From JAAEQG01 sp023133475 (GTDB taxonomy: Bacteria > Planctomycetota > Phycisphaerae > UBA1845), in contig DAOVLE010000216.1 of assembly GCA_030631415.1 (NCBI GenBank), positions 1 to 8,850 of the forward strand: a stretch of DNA of 8,850 nucleotides. Direction: 5' to 3'. Every line of letters starts with the position of its first letter. Position 1 is the stretch's first letter. Under the pieces are notes generated by a model. The model was not told the DNA's origin. It saw nothing but the letters and a program-made list of their open reading frames with translations, and did no database searches. Below, piece after piece: positions 1-5,382 of the stretch. A program made the position numbers and the translations under genes.

Positions 1-41
1 CGCCCAATCAGTACCGCGACTGTAAGGGAGCGGCCATCCGT

Positions 42-89
42 CCCCCACCCCGTTCGCCGGTCCTCCGGACCGGCGAAACGGGATGGGGC
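42..89. terminator. Strong GC-rich hairpin, possible terminator of an upstream gene
   Basis: Two arms of about 22 nt (42-63 and 67-89) pair almost completely around a TCC loop. The core is GCCGGTCC against GGACCGGC, extended outward by CCCCA/TGGGG-type pairing with one bulged A in the right arm. There is no T-run after it, so it is not a classical intrinsic terminator. In one frame a TAA at 23-25 ends an open stretch entering from the left edge, 16 nt before the stem, which would fit the end of an upstream gene. That stretch is only seven codons long and cannot be identified. Confidence 0.5.
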
Positions 90-366
90 ACCCACTTCGG
101 GCTCGGATCCGCAGACGCCTCGTTGCCTCTTGCCTCCTCACCACGGGTTTACTAAATGTATACCGTTCATGAATTATCCGGGTTAGCCCGGTCGTAGGCA
201 GCAGCGATATCGGGCCATCCCCGATTCTCCCACTCGCCCGCGCGGGATATCGTAATGTGAAAGCGTGGAGTGGATTGCCGGTTGGGGGAAACCGGCAGAA
301 GCGGCGGGGATTCGTTATACAGTAAGGCCCATGGAGGTCGGTGCCCGTTGTGCTCAATGGCGCGAT
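90..366. other. Intergenic stretch with no supported gene
   Basis: About 280 bases without a convincing coding region. A 71-codon minus-strand frame (167-382) is open here, but it has no recognisable domain and no Shine-Dalgarno sequence before its ATG. A TTGCCT at 130-135 lies 17 nt before a weak TAAATG, too poor to call a promoter. Any promoter for the cytochrome gene should lie in this stretch, but none stands out. Confidence 0.4.
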
Positions 367-373
367 AGGGGGA
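367..373 (+). promoter_or_regulatory. Ribosome binding site pointing to an ATG at 381
   Basis: AGGGGGA lies 7 nt before an ATG at 381, a good Shine-Dalgarno arrangement. The frame started by that ATG is the cytochrome frame, but it meets TAG at 399 after six codons (MRLARE). The site therefore suggests that the ancestral start was 381, not the GTG at 429. Confidence 0.5.
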
Positions 374-428
374 CACGACCATGAGGCTTGCTCGGGAATA
401 GATCGTCGGGGGGGCATGGGGGTTCGTT

Positions 429-1151
429 GTGGCTGCGTTGGTTATCGCCGGGGCAACGAGTGTTTCACGAGCCGGGGACGCAAGGTGGCAACGAAGATTG
501 GCTGACCAGTTGCGGAACGGCCCAGGGGTGACGAATCATCCGGTTGGCGTGGTGCCGTCGGCATCGATGCGTATTCCAGCGGATTGGCCTGTAGGCTCCG
601 ACGGGGCGATCACCTGCCTGACCTGTCACTATCAATTGCCGTCGCCAAGCGGAGCCTCGCCGCCGTGCCTGCGCGATTTCGACGAAGACGGGGCGGAGCC
701 GGCCGACTTCTGCCTGAACTGCCACCACGGCAACCCCGAGCGAACAGCAGAGACAATGCACTGGATGGTAGTGGGAGTTGCCCATGTCAAGGAAGACACA
801 CACTCGGATCGCCGCCCCGGATTACTGGACGCCGACTCGCGCCGTTGCCTGGAGTGTCACGATGGGGTGAACGCCAACGAAGCAGCCAACACGACACCCT
901 GGAATCGAGGCCCTGGATGCCTTGGGGACAAACGGCGCAACCATCCGGTTGGTGTCCGGTATTCCGACCGCCCATCACCGCAGCGTTCCGTTCAGTTGCG
1001 CCCGGTTGCTTTGCTTCCAGCAAACGTTCGTTTGCCCGACGGGCAGGTGAGTTGCGTCTCATGCCACGATCTCTATGCCACCGACCAGCGTCGCCTCACC
1101 GTGCCAATCGAGGGTTCCGCCCTGTGCTTCACCTGCCACGACATGGACTGA
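429..1151 (+). CDS. Pentaheme c-type cytochrome, paired-CXXCH family
   Basis: Encodes 240 residues with five CXXCH heme c attachment motifs at residues 63-67, 95-99, 140-144, 209-213 and 233-237. NHPVGV occurs twice (residues 36-41 and 171-176), each time leading into a heme motif. This is typical of doubled-CXXCH multiheme cytochromes that carry electrons outside the cytoplasmic membrane. No catalytic domain is visible, so the donor and acceptor are unknown. The export signal is odd. From the GTG at 429 only a short hydrophobic stretch ending SVSRA remains, with no basic N-terminus. Reading the same frame upstream gives MRLARE from an ATG at 381, then TAG at 399, then further hydrophobic codons joining the GTG. 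Together these would make a normal Sec signal peptide cleaved near SRA-GD. Either GTG 429 is used with a weak G-rich leader, or the gene carries a nonsense change or sequence error. The heme-protein call is firm; the start is not. Confidence 0.85.
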   Translation: MAALVIAGATSVSRAGDARWQRRLADQLRNGPGVTNHPVGVVPSASMRIPADWPVGSDGAITCLTCHYQLPSPSGASPPCLRDFDEDGAEPADFCLNCHHGNPERTAETMHWMVVGVAHVKEDTHSDRRPGLLDADSRRCLECHDGVNANEAANTTPWNRGPGCLGDKRRNHPVGVRYSDRPSPQRSVQLRPVALLPANVRLPDGQVSCVSCHDLYATDQRRLTVPIEGSALCFTCHDMD

Positions 1152-1167
1152 CGCAACGAAAAACGAA

Positions 1168-1251
<84 letters not shown>

Positions 1252-1254
1252 CCC

Positions 1255-1283
1255 CACGCTCCCCTCCGGGTTGCCGCTAAACA
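1255..1283. repeat. 29-bp dispersed direct repeat, copy 1
   Basis: Matches 1650-1678 at 27 of 29 positions (CACGCTCCCC at the start, GCCGCTAAACA at the end). Both copies are followed on the same strand by a TTTTCCA array, after 45 nt here and after 100 nt at the second copy. Confidence 0.8.
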
Positions 1284-1328
1284 TCGTCACACACTTGCAT
1301 AAGAATAGTCCCCATCCCCTATTCTCAA

Positions 1329-1349
1329 TTTTCCATTTTCCATTTTCCA
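1329..1349 (-). repeat. Three inverted copies of the heptamer (TTTTCCA on + strand)
   Basis: Three perfect tandem TTTTCCA units, the reverse complement of the array at 1171-1219, followed by TTTTTC. Facing arrays about 110 nt apart could pair in RNA or single-stranded DNA into a long A-T rich stem enclosing the terminator and the first 29-bp repeat. Confidence 0.85.
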
Positions 1350-1416
1350 TTTTTCTCAGAAATGAGAAAGCCTGGGGGCGGTCGGTCCCTATCGCCCTTG
1401 GAGTAACCCAACAGGG

Positions 1417-1620
1417 TTAGTTGACGTCATCCGTGCGGAACTGATCGAAAAACAGGTCGAAAGCGGCGTTAGCGACCCCACGCGTGGCAGTCTCAATCGC
1501 AGTGACAGATTGGTTGCGAAACTCCGGGCATACCCCCATAAGAAAAGGTAGCAGCAAACATACCGCAAAAACTACCAGACCAGAGGAGGTCCAAAACGAC
1601 GTTGGTTGGTCCTTTCTCAC
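1417..1620 (-). CDS. Small single-pass membrane or lipoprotein-like protein, unknown function
   Basis: Encodes 67 residues from a GTG at 1620. I chose this start because AAGGAG (plus-strand 1630-1635) sits 9 nt before it; a longer ATG start at 1647 would place that site inside the gene. A short polar N-terminus (MRKDQPTSFW) leads into one hydrophobic segment at about residues 12-30, ending in FLMGVC. That resembles a lipobox, but with V before the Cys, so lipidation is doubtful. The rest is a polar, probably amphipathic helix ending in the acidic tail DDVN. The length and layout (hydrophobic segment, Cys, 30-40-residue helix) recall small hypothetical proteins of Planctomycetota; that is a memory of style, not a match. 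It runs opposite to both neighbours and lies among intergenic repeats. The good ribosome binding site and convincing membrane segment favour a real gene. Confidence 0.55.
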   Translation of the reverse strand: MRKDQPTSFWTSSGLVVFAVCLLLPFLMGVCPEFRNQSVTAIETATRGVANAAFDLFFDQFRTDDVN

Positions 1621-1629
1621 GCGCAAGGA

Positions 1630-1635
1630 CTCCTT
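1630..1635 (-). promoter_or_regulatory. Shine-Dalgarno AAGGAG of the small minus-strand gene
   Basis: Plus strand CTCCTT, reading AAGGAG on the minus strand, 9 nt before the GTG at 1620. It decides the start in favour of GTG 1620 over ATG 1647. Confidence 0.55.
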
Positions 1636-1649
1636 ATAACCAAGCACTT

Positions 1650-1678
1650 CACGCTCCCCTTCGGGTCGCCGCTAAACA
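1650..1678. repeat. 29-bp dispersed direct repeat, copy 2
   Basis: Second copy of the repeat at 1255-1283, with two substitutions in 29 bases. It starts 14 nt upstream of the Shine-Dalgarno sequence of the minus-strand gene. The stretch between it and the next heptamer array contains GAACGCGGAGATGCAGAG, which looks like common dispersed intergenic repeat sequence. Confidence 0.75.
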
Positions 1679-1778
1679 CTACGGACTTGTCGCCGCTGAC
1701 CCACATTTTTCTTGAACGCGGAGATGCAGAGAAGAAGGAAGTGCACCCAACAGCAATGTTTCCTACCACATCCCCCCC

Positions 1779-1814
1779 TTTTCCATTTTCCATTTTTAAT
1801 TTTCCATTTTCCCA
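1779..1814 (-). repeat. Third, degenerate heptamer array (TTTTCCA on + strand)
   Basis: Two perfect TTTTCCA units, then a TTTTTAA variant, another TTTTCCA and TTTTCCCA. It has the same orientation as the array at 1329-1349 and is inverted relative to 1171-1219. The decay of the unit suggests an older copy. Confidence 0.75.
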
Positions 1815-1832
1815 TTCTCCATTCATCACGTT

Positions 1833-1843
1833 CCCCCCCCCCC
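1833..1843. repeat. C11 homopolymer tract
   Basis: Eleven consecutive C residues, ending 3 nt before the possible -35 box of the histidine kinase promoter. Such tracts change length by slippage and are also frequent sequencing-error sites. Confidence 0.9.
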
Positions 1844-1846
1844 TAT

Positions 1847-1875
1847 TTGCCAACTCCCACAGGCTAAGATACATT
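1847..1875 (+). promoter_or_regulatory. Possible sigma-70 promoter for the histidine kinase cluster
   Basis: TTGCCA (1847-1852) and TACATT (1870-1875) are separated by 17 nt, matching the -35 and -10 consensus at 5/6 and 4/6 positions. Transcription would start near 1882, leaving a leader of about 58 nt before the ATG at 1940 but only about 10 nt before the GTG at 1892, which favours 1940 as start. The match is modest and could be chance. Confidence 0.3.
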
Positions 1876-1939
1876 CCCTCGCCTCGAAGTCGTGCCGGCG
1901 GCGTACCGCAAGTACGCGGACTATTGTAACCGTGATCCC

Positions 1940-3628
1940 ATGGGGTTGAAACAGGACGCTATTGCCGATCGCCCGGATTTGCCCCCTCAAGTGCGTCACC
2001 TTGGGGGTCGGCTTTTCCATCTGTTTATCCCCGGAGTGTTGCTGTGCGTCTTCGCGATTCTGTTCGTCGGCTGGGAGGTGGCCAGCAGACACCTGTTTCC
2101 AGGGATATCGACGGGGCTGCGACATGCGTTGCTCACGGCGTTTGCCGGTGTGGTCACCGGGCTGGCGAGCATGATTATCTACATGACGATGCGCCGCCAC
2201 CAGCGCCGTCTTTCCACGACGGCTGAGCAGCTTATGCGTCTTCTCGAGTCCTACGAATCGAACGCCTCGGTTTCACGGCGTTTCGAGAACCCGCACCTGG
2301 TGCACTGCCGCGACCTGCGGGATTGCGAGCGGCCGGACTGCCCGATGCACGGTTCACCCGGTGAGCGTTGCTGGCAAGTGATGGCGTTAAGTTCCGTCGC
2401 GCGTGAAGGTTGCGATTCTCCGATCGCTATCGAGCAGTGTCACAACTGCCCGGTTTACCGAATCTCCTGCCCGAACAAGCTCACCGAGCTGGGGGAGAGT
2501 TTCAACAACGTGATGTTCCTGCTCGAGGAGGAGGCAGCGAGGGTCGAGCGAATGCGGGCACAGATGTGCGAAAAGCAGAAAATGGTCGCTATCGGGCAGA
2601 TGGCTGCCGGAATCGCACACGAGGTGGGTAACCCGCTCTCGAGCATTTCTTCGATTGTGCAGATGTTGAAACGCGGGGGAGCGGACAAGGGCACCGTCGA
2701 GCAAATCGATCTTATCGAGACGCACATCCAACGGATTTCGACCACCGTCCGCCAACTGGTCAGCCTGGGGCGCCCGGTTTCGGAGCAATGGGAGCGAGTG
2801 GACTTGGAAGCCACTTTGAGCGAAGCGGTGCGTCTTATCGCCTTCGACCGGCGGTCGCGCAACGTGGACATCTCGTATGACCCTCCTCAATCGCTCCCTC
2901 CAACCTATGCGCTGCGCGGGCAACTCCAGCAGGTGTTCATTAACCTCTTTCTCAACGCCCTTGACGCGATGCCCGACGGCGGCAAACTTAGCATCCGCGC
3001 CCAGAAAAGGCTCAGGAAGGTTGTCGTGTGCGTGGAAGACACCGGCTGTGGAATTGCCCCGGAGATCGACCGGCGGGTCTTTGAACCGTTTTTTACCAAC
3101 AAGGAACCCGGCCGGGGGGTCGGCCTGGGTTTGGCAGTGAGCTATAACATTATTCAGAAGCATGGTGGGCAAGTCGCGGGCGATGACCTCGATTATCGAA
3201 ACGTTGCAGCGTGTTTCCCACACCATGAGCAACGTGCTCATCTGCGGGGAGAGCGGGACGGGCAAGGAGGTTCTTGCCCGGGCGTTGCACTACAACGGGA
3301 TCACCCGCGACAAGCCGTTCATTGCGGTCAACTGCGGAGGTTTGACCGACAATCTGGTGGAGAGCGAGTTGTTCGGGTATCGTCGCGGTGCGTTCACCGG
3401 TGCGGAAGCCGATCGTTGCGGGTACTTCGAAGCCGCCGACGGGGGAACCTTGTTTCTCGACGAGATTGGGGACTTTCCGCCGGCCAGTCAGCCGGTTCTT
3501 CTGCGTGCGATCGAGCAGAAGGCGGTCACCCGCGTCGGCGACAACCGCCCACGCCCGGTGAACATTCGCATCATGGTGGCCACCAACCGCGATCTCGAAA
3601 AAGCGATCGAGCAGGGCGAGTTTCGTGA
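1940..3628 (+). CDS. Membrane sensor histidine kinase, 3' end lost by deletion
   Basis: A two-component sensor that should autophosphorylate a histidine and pass the phosphate to a response regulator. From the ATG at 1940 (a GTG at 1892 would add 16 residues) there are two membrane segments at about residues 25-47 and 63-82. Next comes a cysteine-rich region with Cys 123, 129, 134, 144, 158, 167, 170 and 177, and CW at 144-145. Then a probable coiled coil leads to HisKA with H227 in AHEVGNPL. The ATPase domain has the N box with N339, G1 DTGCG (367-371), F box FEPFF and G2 GVGLGL (393-398). Kinase homology stops at QKHGG, residues 406-410. After that about 155 residues up to the TGA at 3626 merely read the next gene out of frame and have no kinase character. 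The final strands of the ATPase domain are thus missing and kinase activity is doubtful. The Cys cluster resembles CW-type cysteine motifs in other bacterial sensors and may bind metal or sense redox; that is inference. Confidence 0.85.
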   Translation: MGLKQDAIADRPDLPPQVRHLGGRLFHLFIPGVLLCVFAILFVGWEVASRHLFPGISTGLRHALLTAFAGVVTGLASMIIYMTMRRHQRRLSTTAEQLMRLLESYESNASVSRRFENPHLVHCRDLRDCERPDCPMHGSPGERCWQVMALSSVAREGCDSPIAIEQCHNCPVYRISCPNKLTELGESFNNVMFLLEEEAARVERMRAQMCEKQKMVAIGQMAAGIAHEVGNPLSSISSIVQMLKRGGADKGTVEQIDLIETHIQRISTTVRQLVSLGRPVSEQWERVDLEATLSEAVRLIAFDRRSRNVDISYDPPQSLPPTYALRGQLQQVFINLFLNALDAMPDGGKLSIRAQKRLRKVVVCVEDTGCGIAPEIDRRVFEPFFTNKEPGRGVGLGLAVSYNIIQKHGGQVAGDDLDYRNVAACFPHHEQRAHLRGERDGQGGSCPGVALQRDHPRQAVHCGQLRRFDRQSGGERVVRVSSRCVHRCGSRSLRVLRSRRRGNLVSRRDWGLSAGQSAGSSACDRAEGGHPRRRQPPTPGEHSHHGGHQPRSRKSDRAGRVS

Positions 3629-4112
3629 GGACCTCTACTTCCGCTTGAACGTTATTCGTTTTACCTTACCCCCATTGCGGGAACGCCCCGAGGATATTCC
3701 GCTCCTGGTCGAGCATTTTGTGCGAAAGTACAACGAGGAACTCAAGTGCGACTGCCCTGGTTTCAGCCCCGAGGCGCTAAAAGCCATGTGTGCCCACCGA
3801 TGGCGCGGAAACATCCGCGAACTGGAGAACGTGGTCGAACGAGCCCTCATATTCGCCACAGCCCAAATGGTCACCCTGGAGGACCTGTCCATCGCCGCCG
3901 GCCCGGCAACTTTGGCTCCGACCGCCTCGCTGGATTTGCGAAAGGCAACCCAAGCGTTCGAGAAGCAGCACATCGTGAAGGTGCTGACCAGCCACGGGGG
4001 CAACAAGGTGGACACTGCCGCGGTGCTGGGGATCGGCTTGTCCAGCCTCTATCGCAAGATGGAGGAATTAGGCATTTCCAAGACGCTCGGGGAAACCGCC
4101 CGAGCAGGATAA
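3162..4112 (+). CDS. Sigma-54-dependent activator (NtrC-type AAA+ and Fis HTH) without receiver domain
   Basis: Encodes 316 residues. The enhancer-binding ATPase that remodels sigma-54 RNA polymerase is complete: Walker A GESGTGKE (29-36), the sigma-54 contact loop GAFTGA (76-81), Walker B GGTLFLDEIG (94-103), sensor I at ATNRDL (140-145), the arginine-finger region FREDLYFRLN (154-163), PLRERPEDI (171-179) and sensor II WRGNIRELENV (214-224). A Fis-type helix-turn-helix follows at about 265-305 (AAVLGIGLSSLYRKM). Full-length NtrC-type regulators are around 450 residues and begin with a receiver domain of about 120. Here the protein starts at MVGKSRAM, the usual first motif of the AAA+ domain, so receiver and linker are absent. 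The ATG at 3162 lies inside the kinase frame, which overlaps by 467 nt, and has no proper ribosome binding site. Expression is therefore uncertain. If made, it would lack phosphorylation control. The domain call is firm; function of the gene as it stands is doubtful. Confidence 0.85.
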   Translation: MVGKSRAMTSIIETLQRVSHTMSNVLICGESGTGKEVLARALHYNGITRDKPFIAVNCGGLTDNLVESELFGYRRGAFTGAEADRCGYFEAADGGTLFLDEIGDFPPASQPVLLRAIEQKAVTRVGDNRPRPVNIRIMVATNRDLEKAIEQGEFREDLYFRLNVIRFTLPPLRERPEDIPLLVEHFVRKYNEELKCDCPGFSPEALKAMCAHRWRGNIRELENVVERALIFATAQMVTLEDLSIAAGPATLAPTASLDLRKATQAFEKQHIVKVLTSHGGNKVDTAAVLGIGLSSLYRKMEELGISKTLGETARAG

Positions 4113-4129
4113 AAGTGGATGTGCATTCG

Positions 4130-5320
4130 ATGAAATCAACGCTCATGTGTTTTTGTATGGTCGCGTCGGCAATTCCGGTGTTCCCGGCGTTTGCCGCGTC
4201 GCCCACCACCCAACCGGGCGGGCACGGAATTCATCCGCCCCTGCCCAGGCAGCAATACTTCGTTCAATGCCGGATAACCATACAAGACAAGCCAACCGTC
4301 TTCGAGACACCCGTGGCATTGTCTTCACCGGTGGTTGCGGCGGAGTTGAAGCAATTAGTGGAGCTGCCGGCTCCGGTGCATCCGGTTCACCTGACGCGCT
4401 ACCTTCCCCGAGCCAGGCGCGAGCAGAGCGTGCACGAGGTGAAAGGCGAGGGTGGCAAGCCGGCCGTCGAGTTATCCATCGTCGGCCCCACCCAATCGTT
4501 CCAGCGGTGGCTGATGGCCGGCGATGCGGAACGCAACCGACTGTCCAGCTTCATCGGGGTCTGGCGTTATATGGCTGTGGAGGGCAAATCGCAACGCGAC
4601 GAGTTGTTCGAGCAGTTCAAAAACGAATTCAGCGGCGAGCCGAACCTGGTGATCAGCCGCGTGGACGGGGAATCCACCCATGAATTGGAGGCATTGCCCG
4701 GTAAGGTGCGGCGCCTGGACGACTTGGGGTGCACCGTGCGTGTTCTGACGTTTCATCCTCACTTTGCAATGAGCAAGAGCACCAACAAACCCGTCAACGT
4801 GTCGGGCAAGCGCCTGAACCCGGCGGTGCAGGTCGAGCTTGAAGCCAACGGCAAAAAAGAGGTTCGCTGGGTGTTCGCCAAGTTCCCCGATTTCAAGATG
4901 CACGAGGGGCAGGCTCTTCCTTATAAGATCGTGCTGGATTGCCCTGTCGAAGCCAAGAGCAACGTCCCGGACTTCGTGCTGATGACCATTAACAGAGGTG
5001 TTCACGAGGTCTGGGCTCGCCATGAGGGCAAGGCGAAATCCAAACCCCTTTCGCTTAACCAGAAGATCAAGATAGGAGCCTCGCAATACACTTTTCATCT
5101 GGCCCGGTTTGTTGCCTCGGGTCGGTTGGTGGAGAAGTATGCCCCGACCGAAGCTCGGGGCGGTTCACCCGCGTTGCGCTTAGGGAGTGCCGACGCGACG
5201 GGCCGGAACATCACTTTCTGGTTGGGTTTGAACGAGCAACGGGTCATTACGACCCCCGTAGGCCCGATGACGGTGATTTTCACTTCCCGTCAGGCAAATT
5301 CCAAGGGAGTGCATCCATGA
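4130..5320 (+). CDS. Secreted protein of unknown function, last gene of the sensor/regulator cluster
   Basis: Encodes 396 residues from an ATG at 4130; a GTG at 4121 would add three. A Sec signal peptide is clear: a Lys near the start, a hydrophobic core at residues 5-20 and a likely cut after AFAA (about residue 23). The protein therefore acts outside the cytoplasm. I recognise no family. The mature part begins with a Pro/Gly-rich segment (25-40), then QQYFVQCRITIQ (41-52), a helical middle with many charged residues (120-200), and a C-terminal part rich in predicted beta strands, including NPAVQVELEANGKKEVRWVF (230-249), VWARHEG (294-300) and FWLGLNEQRVITTPVGPM (363-380). There is no transmembrane segment after the signal and no catalytic motif I can name. 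It starts 17 nt after the activator stop on the same strand, so it is probably co-transcribed with the sensor and regulator and may be a periplasmic partner of them. That link is inference from spacing only. Confidence 0.75.
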   Translation: MKSTLMCFCMVASAIPVFPAFAASPTTQPGGHGIHPPLPRQQYFVQCRITIQDKPTVFETPVALSSPVVAAELKQLVELPAPVHPVHLTRYLPRARREQSVHEVKGEGGKPAVELSIVGPTQSFQRWLMAGDAERNRLSSFIGVWRYMAVEGKSQRDELFEQFKNEFSGEPNLVISRVDGESTHELEALPGKVRRLDDLGCTVRVLTFHPHFAMSKSTNKPVNVSGKRLNPAVQVELEANGKKEVRWVFAKFPDFKMHEGQALPYKIVLDCPVEAKSNVPDFVLMTINRGVHEVWARHEGKAKSKPLSLNQKIKIGASQYTFHLARFVASGRLVEKYAPTEARGGSPALRLGSADATGRNITFWLGLNEQRVITTPVGPMTVIFTSRQANSKGVHP

Positions 5321-5370
5321 TACGTTTACGAGCGCGAGTCGCCGGTAGCAAACCCGCCCTACACCTTTGA
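5317..5370 (+). CDS. Possible 17-codon coupled ORF between the secreted protein and thrC
   Basis: An ATG at 5317 overlaps the upstream stop as ATGA, the arrangement used for translational coupling. The frame reads MIRLRARVAGSKPALHL and stops at 5370, 12 nt before the threonine synthase ATG. It has no Thr, Ile or Met run, so it is not an obvious amino-acid attenuation leader. It could pass ribosomes on to thrC, or be chance. Confidence 0.2.
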   Translation: MIRLRARVAGSKPALHL

Positions 5371-5382
5371 TGGATTGGACCA

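Noticed and set aside
167..382. 71-codon minus-strand open frame upstream of the cytochrome
   Set aside because: No recognisable domain, no ribosome binding site before its ATG, Pro/Arg-rich composition typical of chance frames in GC-rich DNA.
1404..1419. TAACCC-AACA-GGGTTA hairpin as terminator of the minus-strand gene
   Set aside because: It overlaps that gene's stop codon and has no T-run downstream on the minus strand; a 6-bp stem is expected by chance.
3161..3175. Programmed frameshift fusing kinase and AAA+ domain
   Set aside because: A +1 shift would be needed; I see no slippery heptamer or helper structure. A kinase lacking its last strands joined directly to AAA+ is not a known design, so deletion explains it better.
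2387..3265. 292-codon frame antisense to the histidine kinase
   Set aside because: The sense strand carries ordered kinase motifs; the antisense product has none, and long antisense frames are common at this GC content.
3746..4129. N-terminal extension of the secreted protein back into the activator gene
   Set aside because: The extension overlaps the AAA+/HTH gene in another frame and would bury a clear signal peptide that begins at 4130.
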